Below, in pieces: positions 34,501-45,048 of a stretch of DNA of 64,000 nucleotides. Both the position numbers and the translations under genes were made by a program. The notes below the pieces were generated by a model. The model did no database searches and was not told the origin of the DNA. It saw nothing but the letters and a program-made list of their open reading frames with translations. The stretch is from Tropicimonas sediminicola (GTDB taxonomy: Bacteria > Pseudomonadota > Alphaproteobacteria > Rhodobacterales > Rhodobacteraceae), in assembly GCF_900188335.1 (NCBI RefSeq), contig NZ_FZOY01000005.1, forward strand, positions 248,001 through 312,000, written 5' to 3'. Positions within the stretch are counted from its first letter, which is position 1, and the number at the start of each line of letters is the position of its first letter.

Positions 34501-35625
34501 GCGCTCTGCGAGCGGGACAAGCGCTTCGACCTGGTCGCTGCCCGCAAAGACCTCCGCCAGCCGCATGACCAGAAGGCGCTGCTGCTCACCGGTCAGCCCG
34601 TCGAATCCCTCGGCGAACTCGGGGTCTTGCAAAATCGCGGCCGGATCCTGCTTCGCCATGGCCCGCAGCTTGCCGGAAAAGGTTTTCTGCACGATCTCGA
34701 CGGCGACGACGTTCGGGTCGACCTCGATCGGGGGCGTGAAATCGGCGTCCCCCTCCAGCACCAGCTCTTCGGGGTTCAGAAGGTCGCCCAGGGCATAGGC
34801 GTCGATGGCCTGGCTCAGCCGCCGGCGGGCGGCCTCGCTCAGCATCGGGATGATCCCGCCGCGGGCCGCGTGTTCGACCGCGGAGACGAGGCTGAAGGCG
34901 CCGGCCCGTTCGTCGGCGGCGATCCCCTCGATTGTCCGGACCAGTTCCTCGCGGGTCATTTGCAGGGGCGCGCCGCAGGGGCTGCCGTTGCAGGTCAGCT
35001 GGAGGGACAGGCTCTCGCCGGCCGCGACACCGTACCAGACACGGCCCGGCAGCACGGCAATCACCCCCAGCCGGTCGTTCGAGGCGCCTGCGGCCGCGGC
35101 GATGTCGGGACGGGCGAGCGTGCGCAGCGGAACGCCGCCGTCGAGGCCCGCCGCCTCGATCCGCAGGTCCTGCGACTCGACCCCCGCCTGCACGCCCCAG
35201 CCGGTGAGCGTGAACGGCGCGGAGAGCGCCAGTTCCCCGGTGGCGCAGGTCTCTGCCGCACCGCCGACCCGCACCGCGCGGGCCGCGCCGTGGAGGTCGA
35301 ACCAGTGCAAGTGCACCGCCTCGTCGATGGTCTCGCGCAGGATCTCGGTGTCGTTGAGGAAGAGCGCTGCGCTTCCTTGCGAGAAGTCGATCCGGACCCT
35401 GTCGCCGCGTGGCGCGAGCGCGCAGGGGGTCAGGATTTCCTCACCCCAGACGCCGCCGTTCAGCCGGTTGAAGGCCAGAATCCCGTCGGCCTGGCGAAAC
35501 GAGACATGAAAGGGGATGTCCTGGCCGTTGGCATCGAAGAAGGACAGGTTGGCATAGTCGACCCGGTCGAATTCCAGAATGCATTCCCACCGGGCGTCGC
35601 CTGTCGCTCGAAAGCCAAGCAGCAT
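31579..35625 (-). CDS. Giant glycosyltransferase: galectin-like domain, helical middle, GT31-like and GT2-like domains
   Basis: A 1348-residue protein with at least three recognisable parts. (1) Residues about 13-120 resemble a galectin: H40, R44, N53, W60 and E63 match the galactoside-binding positions of animal galectins (HxNPR, N, WGxE), and the last strands also align. (2) Residues about 130-770 are largely helical and unassigned. (3) Residues about 773-990 match GT31 beta-1,3-galactosyltransferase/fringe enzymes: RVKAQRETWL, DSYEGLPRKV, metal motif KIDDDCSLD, YAEGGTGYVL and MEDKLVG. (4) Residues about 1063-1348 form a GT2-like domain (TTIRNEREMLPLFLDHYRKL, DNCSTDGTLEYL, ADADELLVL). The start has AAGGAG 9 bases upstream. 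It sits in the glf operon. Confidence 0.85.
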   Translation of the reverse strand: MLLGFRATGDARWECILEFDRVDYANLSFFDANGQDIPFHVSFRQADGILAFNRLNGGVWGEEILTPCALAPRGDRVRIDFSQGSAALFLNDTEILRETIDEAVHLHWFDLHGAARAVRVGGAAETCATGELALSAPFTLTGWGVQAGVESQDLRIEAAGLDGGVPLRTLARPDIAAAAGASNDRLGVIAVLPGRVWYGVAAGESLSLQLTCNGSPCGAPLQMTREELVRTIEGIAADERAGAFSLVSAVEHAARGGIIPMLSEAARRRLSQAIDAYALGDLLNPEELVLEGDADFTPPIEVDPNVVAVEIVQKTFSGKLRAMAKQDPAAILQDPEFAEGFDGLTGEQQRLLVMRLAEVFAGSDQVEALVPLAERCALRAQADAIAPWEKSFRLPFDVLAEDADAVSEFFQWLSQRPEGWISTQALSWSIRKIATDCPAFLTDTARETAARAFVAYVEWHAWDYWGRGACTRLTEAIITLMEQSHLFSTWFEDWLVDRVLRSHWLSPQFWSAFDSREGLARLRHDGRIHAARAAYDAAVKAVREGSTGSGLTALPPASAIDGERLMRELAPSGWKGDRLASLAPHRLLDLALRRAALPGGNAAEAGPPEQIVRAIRSVSPMLPRSEYLELQEKVGREAAELLSDLGTPEAGHRLEALKPELRLLSGRRAGYNGVAIALSLLGAALRAGDNALACQAADLSRGLIDAVPPKQRGALQISPAVRMAVFGLRQTAIACDSALARELVALLPEAEAAVPGPADPATEACLSRDGRAMFFDTVVVVISCRPLLETRVKAQRETWLKDLAARGIPYVIVVGDGDDRLEGDVLHVDAPDSYEGLPRKVLAAVRWIYRNTPFSHMLKIDDDCSLDVDRFFLTQSYRKFAYYGRRLHRTAGQTDRTWHLTRAAVDPSQLDIDRSPEPSTYAEGGTGYVLNRTIMDVLLHNAETPEGARLILSSIMEDKLVGDLLGMTGILPDSEDYDACVLRRSHSKGVPVSRWENAFLPSAASPAKLVHLDTPDLQNWAAEVRGTGELWPKKAWPTYDPARIGWNTNAIDLVSPVPQLERVNAQSLVVITTIRNEREMLPLFLDHYRKLGVQGFFAIDNCSTDGTLEYLLEQPDVATFSADTDYSASAYGVAWQQAAMANFRLNRWSLIADADELLVLKDADGTLPDLLASPEMASADAARIFMLDLYPEGPLSRASFQGRDPFTVATHVDKVPFLAESTATGPFSNAETWTSSLRHRLLPGSRSELFVAQKYALLKYRPWMRLSAGLHYVAEAQVAPRDLIFAHFKYHAGFHAKVREETRRRQHFNDAEEYRRYRNLMAEGRENLFDPTVSVPWRSCDWVRERLD

Positions 35626-35710
35626 GTCTGGGGCTCCTTCTTCTCCGTCGTCGCCTTATGACCACAAAGGGCAGGGAGGCACAATCGACCTGCGGGCATC
35701 AGTGGTGTGT

Positions 35711-37120
35711 TCAGGACCAACCTGCAGTTGCATCGCAAAGGTAGGCCCGCCGGAACACCGGGTAGGGGAAGGCCCCCGCCTGCGTTTCAGGCGGCGGTGC
35801 CCAAAGGTCTGCCTCCTTGCGGACCATCCATTCGAGCGTGTCGCGGAGCGATTTGTCCTCCGGCAGCGTGTCGCCTGCGGTCAGGAACAGCAGGAAGACG
35901 GCGTCGGTCGCGGCGGCGGCCTGTTCCAGTGCCGGTAGCGCGGCGTCCGGGGCGTGGCGCAACACGGTGCAGCGGTCGGTCTCGGCCGTGGCCGCCAGCA
36001 GCGCCGCGTGTCGGGCGCCCTCGTCCTCCGGGTCATCGGTGTACAGCAGGATGGTCTCGAAATCGCGAAAGGGCGAGCGGGCGAGCGAGGCCAGCGTGCG
36101 CGCAAGCCGCTCGTCGGGTTCCTCGGCCCGCATAACGATGCCGAGCGGCAGCTCGCCGGAGATCAGCAATCCCCAGAGCCGGCTGATGTCTCGGTCCCAG
36201 TCGGGGGCGTAGGTCAGGCCGCGGCGCTCGAAATAGCGCCGTCCCGCCTCGGCGAAGCGTGCCCGCAAGTCCGGGTCGGAGATCGCGAGGCTGCGCTCGA
36301 AGACGAGACGCGTGGCGATGCGGGCCATCGCCCGTTCCCGCCCGGGGCGCTGCGAGGCCGCCATCGTCCGGTCGATCAGTTCGAGCACGTCGAATTGCTC
36401 GAATACGCGCTCGGAGCTCTCGCGGGTGATCTGCCCCTCGCGCCCCTGGGTCTGCCAGTAGAGCGGCTCGGGGACATAGGCCAGCCTGTCGGTCCGCCGG
36501 GCGCATTCGTAGAAGAACGGGTGATCCTCGTAGTAGATCCCCTCGACGAACTCCATCCCGGCGATCAGTTCGCGCCGGTAGAGCTTGTTCCAGGCCGAGG
36601 GGAAGTGCGGGATCACGTCCGTCCAGTCGTCGAGCCGGAAAATCGCCGGCCCTGGATGGTCGACGGCGGGATGGGTCCGGCCGTGGATCGCCGGATGGTC
36701 GAAGGCGGTGCCGTTGGCGAGGCAGAAGCGCACCCCGCAGGCAGCCCAGTACGCGCCCGTCTCCACCAACGCGCCGAGCAGGTTGGCGAGGTAGCTCGGC
36801 GCGATCCGGTCGTCGCTGTCGATGAAGCCGATATAGGCCCCGCGCGCGATGCGGAGACCGGTGTTGCGGGCCGCCGACAGGCCCCCGTTCGGTCGCGTGA
36901 CGACATGGAACCGGGGATCGAGCCCGATGGCGTTCCAGACCGCGATGAGGCTGTCGTCAGTGGAGCCGTCGTCGACAACGATGACCTCGAAATCCTCGAA
37001 GGTCTGTCGCATCAGGCTGTCCAGGCAGGCGCCGACATAGCCAGCAACGTTGTAAACCGGAACGATGATCGAAACCATCGGGTCCGGTCCGTGCTGGCCC
37101 AGAGGTGTGGTCGGCGTCAC
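35711..37120 (-). CDS. GT2 glycosyltransferase with a degenerate second GT-A-like half
   Basis: A 470-residue protein. The N-terminal GT2 domain is intact: VSIIVPVYNVAGYVGACLDS, VVDDGSTDDSL, GGLSAARNTG and FIDSDDRIAP with the metal DxD-like motif. A helical segment follows. Residues about 330-470 repeat the pattern in eroded form (RTLASLARSPFRDFETILLY, then TDDPED and FLLFLTAGDTL), without the acidic catalytic residues. The GTG at 37120 sits just after GGGGGGAAA; the ATG at 37078 directly before the GT core is an alternative. It lies 40 bp downstream of glf and 85 bp upstream of the galectin-GT31 gene. Substrate unknown. Confidence 0.82.
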   Translation of the reverse strand: MTPTTPLGQHGPDPMVSIIVPVYNVAGYVGACLDSLMRQTFEDFEVIVVDDGSTDDSLIAVWNAIGLDPRFHVVTRPNGGLSAARNTGLRIARGAYIGFIDSDDRIAPSYLANLLGALVETGAYWAACGVRFCLANGTAFDHPAIHGRTHPAVDHPGPAIFRLDDWTDVIPHFPSAWNKLYRRELIAGMEFVEGIYYEDHPFFYECARRTDRLAYVPEPLYWQTQGREGQITRESSERVFEQFDVLELIDRTMAASQRPGRERAMARIATRLVFERSLAISDPDLRARFAEAGRRYFERRGLTYAPDWDRDISRLWGLLISGELPLGIVMRAEEPDERLARTLASLARSPFRDFETILLYTDDPEDEGARHAALLAATAETDRCTVLRHAPDAALPALEQAAAATDAVFLLFLTAGDTLPEDKSLRDTLEWMVRKEADLWAPPPETQAGAFPYPVFRRAYLCDATAGWS

Positions 37121-37160
37121 TTTCCCCCCATCGTCGTGTTGCGCTGCGCGCGCGCCGGCG

Positions 37161-39949
<2,789 letters not shown>

Positions 39950-40097
39950 CTTCAAATGCCCGCCATCGTTCTTGTCCTGATACCGGCGCTGCAGGAAATG
40001 TCGATGCCCCGCGCCCTGCTCGTCGTGTTTTTACTGGGTGTAGCGACTGCACGCAGCGGTGCAATGCCGTAGCTTCCGATTTCGGCGCGAAGCCGCC

Positions 40098-41615
40098 TCA
40101 TCCGGAGGCCGAATGCGACGTGTGCGCCGCATCTGCATAGTGCCCGAGCAACTCCCGGATATGTGCATCGAGCGAGACCGGAGTCATGGCGCCCGCCCAA
40201 TAGGTCTGCAGGTCGATCTTGCCGTCGAGGATCTCGGCGAGCCTGCCGTGAAGGCTCTCTATATCCTCCGAGCGAAAGACCATGCCCGCGTGGCGCCCCA
40301 GTTCCTGCGCCCCGCCGCGGTCGGCGGTCAGCAGCGGGATGTGGCGGCTGTGCATCTCGATCGCGACCTGAGGCAGGTTGTCTTCCCAGAGCACAGGTAC
40401 GATGCCGAAGTCGGTGTCGGAGAGAATTCCGTCCATCTCGTCGTGCCGATACCCGTCGTGCCAGGTCAGCGAGGCAAAGCGTGCGCGCAGCCGGTCGAAG
40501 GTGGCGAGCGCCTCGGGATCGCGCCCGGCGGCGGCAAACACCAGGTGCAGCCGCGCCGCGAGATCGTCGTCGAGCGCCTCCAGCGCGTTCAGAAGGAAGT
40601 AGAATCCCTTGTCGCGGCGCATGTAGCCCAGATAGGCCATCTTGGCCGTGCCGTCCGGGCGCAGCAGGGTCTCCTTCGGGGCCGTGCGGGTGAAGAGCGC
40701 GGCGTGGTCGGAGCCGATGTAGCTGGTGTGCAGCAGGCCCGGTGTGATCCCATGGGCCTGCGCGATCTGCCGGACCCGGTCCGAGACGCAGAGAACCGCG
40801 TCGCAGTTCTCGTTGATCAGCGAGACGAAGCGCGCCCGGCGCGCGCGGAACGCTTCGGCCCGCTGCGACGCGTCGCGGGCTGCCGGTTGCGGGGCCGAGG
40901 CCGCCTCGGCCGCTGCCGCGCGGCGGCGTGCCGAGGCCAGCTTGCGGATCGCCTTGATGCCGGCCCGCATCGCCGGCCGTGCGCCGTGGTCGTAGAGCTT
41001 CGTGCCCGGCCCGATCCCGCCCTTCTGCAGGGTGAAGCTCGCCGAATTGGCCAGCCGCACCATCCGCGGGTCGGGCTTGAAGGGCAGGCAGTCGATGCAG
41101 TTCGCGCCGCCGTTGAAATCGTCGCAATGGGCGGTTTCGCGGTGCCAGAAGTTCACCTGCGGGCAGAACGGATAGTAATTGTGCAGCGAGAGCACGAACC
41201 GCGTCCCGGGCAGCGATTTCCGGAGTTCCAGAACCTCGGCCGGAATTCCCTCGAGGTTGTTGAAGTGGATCACGTCGAACGGGCCCTGGGAGGCCACGAA
41301 ATCGGCAAAGGTCTCCACGGTGGCCGGATCGGAAACCTGCGCGGGGTGGCCGAAGGAATGATGCGAGGGCGACATGCAGCCGGAATTGACGATCTCGAAC
41401 CGCCGGTGCCTGTCCTTGGCCATGCCATGCGTCGCACGGCTCCAGCGCGGCTTGCGGTTGCGGAGATCGTGCGCGAGCCCGCTGGACAGGAACAGGCACT
41501 CGACATCGCCTTGCTGGTCGAGATGGGTCAGCAGGTTGCGCTGATACTGGCTGACGCCGCCGCCCCGCTTCTGATCGTCGAGGTAGTCGACCCAGTTGTA
41601 GTAAAGGATCTTCAT
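40098..41615 (-). CDS. GT4-like glycosyltransferase (second tandem paralogue)
   Basis: A 505-residue relative of the gene at 38384, sharing the N-terminus MKILYYNWVDYLD, HFNNLEGIP, the LSLHNYYPFCPQVNFWH block with its cysteine cluster (NCIDC), and the C-terminal YLGYMRRDKGFYFLLNAL and PVLWEDNLPQVAIEMHSRHI. The middle linker differs and is Ala/Arg-rich (ARRRAAAAEAASAPQ), so the copies have diverged and probably transfer different sugars or use different acceptors. It follows the kpsM-type gene by 60 bp. The 148-bp gap to the next gene shows nothing notable. Confidence 0.87.
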   Translation of the reverse strand: MKILYYNWVDYLDDQKRGGGVSQYQRNLLTHLDQQGDVECLFLSSGLAHDLRNRKPRWSRATHGMAKDRHRRFEIVNSGCMSPSHHSFGHPAQVSDPATVETFADFVASQGPFDVIHFNNLEGIPAEVLELRKSLPGTRFVLSLHNYYPFCPQVNFWHRETAHCDDFNGGANCIDCLPFKPDPRMVRLANSASFTLQKGGIGPGTKLYDHGARPAMRAGIKAIRKLASARRRAAAAEAASAPQPAARDASQRAEAFRARRARFVSLINENCDAVLCVSDRVRQIAQAHGITPGLLHTSYIGSDHAALFTRTAPKETLLRPDGTAKMAYLGYMRRDKGFYFLLNALEALDDDLAARLHLVFAAAGRDPEALATFDRLRARFASLTWHDGYRHDEMDGILSDTDFGIVPVLWEDNLPQVAIEMHSRHIPLLTADRGGAQELGRHAGMVFRSEDIESLHGRLAEILDGKIDLQTYWAGAMTPVSLDAHIRELLGHYADAAHTSHSASG

Positions 41616-41675
41616 GCCGGCGGGCGGTCCTTCCGGGATGGCGCGACGGCGTTGGCGGCCAGCGGGGCCGCGCCG

Positions 41676-42503
41676 TCAGCGGTTCAGGATGTCGCGGTGG
41701 AACCGGTACAGGAACAGAAGTCCCAGAACAAGGAAGACCATCGCGAGGCCGAGCACGTAGATCGGGGAGGCGTAGGTGGCGTCATAGGTGGCAAAGAAGC
41801 CTCGCCGCATCAGGCCGATGATGTGCACCAGCGGGTTGTACCAGAGCATGTCCTGGTACTGCCAGGGCACCTCCTCGAAGATGTAGAGCACGCAGGACAG
41901 CAGCAGGAGCGGCCGTGTCAGGATGCCCCAGGCAGAATCCCACAGCGGCGAGATCGAGAACAGGAAGGCGTTCATCGTCCCGATTCCCAGCCCGAAGATC
42001 GCCGCCAGTCCCAGCGACAGGGCGATCGCCGGCACGTCGCGGATCGTGGAGAGGTTGAACAGGATATGGATGCCCGCCATCAGGATGAAGAACACCATCA
42101 GCTGGGTCAGGAAGTTCAACAGGAACCGGGCGATGATCGCGTCGGTGAACTGCACGCCGGGATATTGCAGCAGCGACCGCGAATACCTGAGCGAGGACGA
42201 GATCTTTCGCGCGGTGGACATCGCGAGGGCAAATGGCAGGAAGCCGGTAGCGTAGAACAGCGGGAAGTTCGACCCGAGCGAGGGCGTGCGGATCTTGAGG
42301 CCGACCGCGATGACCAGCGTGAACATCGCGATCGCGCCCACGGGTTCGAGAATGGCCCAGATATATCCACCCGGGCTGCGTCCGTAGGTCGTCTGCATCT
42401 CGCGCATCATCAGCGCCAGCACGGTGCGCGGCGTCTTGAAGGGGCGCGGCCGGGAGGCGGGCTTGAGGATGAGGGACGATGTGTCTGGTGAAGTGTCTGT
42501 CAT
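41676..42503 (-). CDS. ABC polysaccharide exporter, permease subunit (KpsM type)
   Basis: The membrane subunit of a capsule-type ABC exporter that moves lipid-linked polysaccharide across the inner membrane. The 275-residue protein has about six hydrophobic helices and the ABC-2 family signature (TVLALMMREMQTTYGRSPGG, then YIWAILEPVGAIAM near the N-terminus and MLWYNPLVHIIGLMRRGF near the C-terminus). The ATG at 42503 is used; a GTG at 42524 would add seven residues. It is the first gene of the leftward operon and diverges from the KpsE-type gene by 66 bp. Its ATPase partner is the KpsT-type gene at 44368. Confidence 0.9.
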   Translation of the reverse strand: MTDTSPDTSSLILKPASRPRPFKTPRTVLALMMREMQTTYGRSPGGYIWAILEPVGAIAMFTLVIAVGLKIRTPSLGSNFPLFYATGFLPFALAMSTARKISSSLRYSRSLLQYPGVQFTDAIIARFLLNFLTQLMVFFILMAGIHILFNLSTIRDVPAIALSLGLAAIFGLGIGTMNAFLFSISPLWDSAWGILTRPLLLLSCVLYIFEEVPWQYQDMLWYNPLVHIIGLMRRGFFATYDATYASPIYVLGLAMVFLVLGLLFLYRFHRDILNR

Positions 42504-42569
42504 GGGGCCGTCGGATTGCGCCACTGGATTAACTTGGCCGGACTATGTAGGAAGGAGCGAAAGTCTACC
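42504..42569. promoter_or_regulatory. Compact divergent promoter region of the exporter genes
   Basis: Only 66 bp separate the start codons of the leftward kpsM-type gene and the rightward kpsE-type gene. Both transcription units should start here or just inside the opposing coding region, so one regulator could control the whole exporter. AAGGAG (42551-42556) serves the rightward gene. No clear -35/-10 pair is visible. Confidence 0.4.
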
Positions 42570-44357
42570 ATGGCTTTTGTTGCTTTGCAGGAACGAACAG
42601 TGAGCAAAAACGAAGCAGCCGAGCCTCGCAGTGCTCAAGCGCCGACGTCCGGAAAAGACACCGACAGGCTAAAGGTGCCCAAGGTTGGCGTACCCTCGGA
42701 GGGTGCGGTGCTGAAAGTGTTGCGCAAGGAACCGCCGTTGCGCGATCCGTCGAGCCCGCAGTCACGGCCGGAGGCGGAGGGGTCCGTGCCCGAATCCGCT
42801 TCGGAGGCCGTGGACGACCAGGAACACGCTGAGGCCACTGACGAATCCTCCGAGGATGCCGGCGAGAAGCGCAACCGGAAGCGGATGCTCCGCAGAGCGG
42901 CGCGATCCGCCGCCAAGGAAGCCGCGCTCGAGGGGCCGGGCGCCGAAGCCGTCGTGCGTCCGCGCAAGGGCCGGGGCCGTGCCGGCAAGGCAGGCGATGA
43001 GTCGGCTGCGTCCGAGGCCGGTGCTGGCTCTGCCGGGGCGATGTTCGTCTCGGCCCGTTCCTCTTCGGAGGCCGAGGCCGTCGCCGCGCCTGTTGCTGAA
43101 ACGGCGAACGAAGCCGATCAGGGCAATTCCGGCGATGGGGGCCGCGCCGCGCGCCGCCGTCGGCGCAGGCGTGCGAAGGTCGACCCGCTGACCGTGTCGC
43201 CGCCGCGGCCTGGTGCGCCGCCGATTCCGGTGATGCCGCCCGCGCCCGCCGCGCGGCGCCAGAAGCGCCACATCGGGATTCTCCTGAGTTTCGTACTCTT
43301 CGTGATCGCACCGGTGGCCGTTGCCGCGTGGTATCTCTACGAGCGCGCCGCCGACCAGTACGCGTCGAGCATGGGCTTCTCCGTGCGCAAGGAAGAGGCG
43401 GCGAATGCGGCGGAGGTGATCGGCGGCATCGCCGGCTTCGGTGGCGCCGACACGTCGGACACCGACATCCTCTACGAATTCATCCAGAGCCAGGCGCTCG
43501 TGGAGATGATCGACGAGAAGCTCGATCTTCGGAGTCTCTACTCCAAGCCGGAGAACGACTGGTACTTCACCATCGATCCGGAGGCGCCGATCGAGAAGCT
43601 GGTCAGCTACTGGCGGCGCATGGTCACGATCTATTACGACGGCGCCTCGGGGCTGATCGAAATCCGGGTCCTGGCCTTCACGCCGGAGGACGCCCGGACG
43701 ATCTCGCAGGCGATCTTCGACGAAAGTTCCAACACGATCAACAAGCTGACCGCCGTGGCGCGCGACGACACGACGCGCTATGCCCGCGACGAACTGGGGC
43801 TGGCCGAACAGCGGCTGCGCGATGCGCGTTCTGCCCTCACCGAATTCCGCGCCCGCACCCAGATCGTCGACCCGGCGATCGACGTGCAGGGTCAGATGGG
43901 CCTGCTGACCACCCTGCAAAGCCAGCTGGCGGAAGCCCTGATCGAACTGGACCTGCTGCTCGACAACACCCGCGAGGGCGATCCGCGCATCCGCCAGGCG
44001 GAGCAGCGGATCACCGTGATCGAGAACCGCATCGCCGACGAGCGCAGCAAGATCGGCATCGGCGAGACCAGCGCCGGCACCCAGGCCTTTGCGTCGCTGG
44101 TGGGCGAATACGAATCGCTGATCGTGGACCGAGAGTTCGCCGAGCAATCCTATCTCGCCGCCCGGGCCAACCTCGACGCGGCGCAGGCAGAAGCTCAACG
44201 CCAGACCCGCTATCTCGCCGCCTACACGCAACCGACATTGGCGCAGAGCTCGGAATATCCGCAACGCGAGATGCTGCTGGGTGTGTTCGGTCTGTTCGCG
44301 CTGGCCGCATGGTCGGTCGGGGCGCTGATCTACTACAGTATCCGGGACCGTCGCTAG
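42570..44357 (+). CDS. Capsule export inner-membrane protein (KpsE/BexC family) with long N-terminal extension
   Basis: A 595-residue polysaccharide co-polymerase-type protein that links the ABC exporter to the outer-membrane channel. The family part begins near residue 233 with transmembrane helix 1 (IGILLSFVLFVIAPVAVAAW), followed by YASSMGFSVRKEEA, a periplasmic coiled-coil region and a second transmembrane helix close to the C-terminus (MLLGVFGLFALAAWSVGALI). The first 230 residues are unusual: charged, low-complexity, rich in Ala, Glu, Arg and Pro, with an arginine-rich stretch just before the membrane. A GTG at 42600 with AGGAACG upstream is an alternative start. The kpsT-type gene follows 10 bp later. 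Confidence 0.87.
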   Translation: MAFVALQERTVSKNEAAEPRSAQAPTSGKDTDRLKVPKVGVPSEGAVLKVLRKEPPLRDPSSPQSRPEAEGSVPESASEAVDDQEHAEATDESSEDAGEKRNRKRMLRRAARSAAKEAALEGPGAEAVVRPRKGRGRAGKAGDESAASEAGAGSAGAMFVSARSSSEAEAVAAPVAETANEADQGNSGDGGRAARRRRRRRAKVDPLTVSPPRPGAPPIPVMPPAPAARRQKRHIGILLSFVLFVIAPVAVAAWYLYERAADQYASSMGFSVRKEEAANAAEVIGGIAGFGGADTSDTDILYEFIQSQALVEMIDEKLDLRSLYSKPENDWYFTIDPEAPIEKLVSYWRRMVTIYYDGASGLIEIRVLAFTPEDARTISQAIFDESSNTINKLTAVARDDTTRYARDELGLAEQRLRDARSALTEFRARTQIVDPAIDVQGQMGLLTTLQSQLAEALIELDLLLDNTREGDPRIRQAEQRITVIENRIADERSKIGIGETSAGTQAFASLVGEYESLIVDREFAEQSYLAARANLDAAQAEAQRQTRYLAAYTQPTLAQSSEYPQREMLLGVFGLFALAAWSVGALIYYSIRDRR

Positions 44358-44367
44358 GACGCGCGCT

Positions 44368-45048
44368 TTGATCCGACTGACGAACCTGACCAAGTCCTTC
44401 TACACGGCCGGGCGCCGCAAGGTGATCCTCGACAACGTGAACGCCGTCTTTCCGACCGGCGAAAGCGTTGCCCTGCTCGGGCGCAACGGCGCGGGCAAGT
44501 CGAGCCTGATGAAGATCATCGCCGGCACCATGAACGCCGACAGCGGCATGGTCAGCTCCGATGGAACCATCTCATGGCCGGTCGGCTTTTCCGGCAGCTT
44601 CCACGGCGAATTGACCGGAGCCCAGAACATCCGGTTCATCGCCCGCGTCTACGGGGTCGAAACCGACGCCCTGCTGGAATTCGTCGCCCATTTCGCCGAG
44701 CTGGGCGACCATTTCCACATGCCGGTGCGCACCTATTCCTCCGGAATGAAGTCCCGCCTGGCGTTCGGGCTCTCGATGGGCGTGGATTTCGACACATATC
44801 TTGTGGATGAGAGCACCGCCGTGGGGGATGCGGCCTTCCGCGCCAAGAGCAAGCAATACTTTCTCGACCGGCTCGGCCGCAGCAGCGCGATTGTCGTCAG
44901 CCACGGCATCAAGACGCTGCGTGACATCTGCACTTCCGGTGCGGTGCTGGAGAATGGCAAGCTGGTATACTACGACAGGGTCGAGGACGCGATCGCGCAC
45001 CACCAATACAACATGAACAGCACCGAAGATGAAGAAGACGAAGTCTGA
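44368..45048 (+). CDS. ABC polysaccharide exporter, ATP-binding subunit (KpsT type)
   Basis: The ATPase of the capsule exporter, 226 residues. The Walker A motif is GRNGAGKSS (about residues 37-45), the signature loop appears as YSSGMKSRLAFGLSMG, and Walker B as DTYLVDES; HG in VVSHGIKTLRDIC is the switch histidine region. It lacks the C-terminal polysaccharide-binding domain of Wzt O-antigen transporters, so it fits the KpsT class. The start is a TTG at 44368 with AGGA upstream. Its end overlaps the epimerase gene by 20 bp. Confidence 0.92.
   Translation: MIRLTNLTKSFYTAGRRKVILDNVNAVFPTGESVALLGRNGAGKSSLMKIIAGTMNADSGMVSSDGTISWPVGFSGSFHGELTGAQNIRFIARVYGVETDALLEFVAHFAELGDHFHMPVRTYSSGMKSRLAFGLSMGVDFDTYLVDESTAVGDAAFRAKSKQYFLDRLGRSSAIVVSHGIKTLRDICTSGAVLENGKLVYYDRVEDAIAHHQYNMNSTEDEEDEV

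Noticed and set aside
31705-35661. A long plus-strand open frame antisense to the galectin-GT31 gene
   Set aside because: It mirrors the codon bias of the minus-strand gene, has no recognisable domain, and the minus strand carries several clear enzyme motifs.
39952-41499. A second long minus-strand frame over the GT4 gene at 40098
   Set aside because: Arginine/proline-rich composition typical of a shifted frame in GC-rich DNA; the GT4 frame has conserved motifs throughout.
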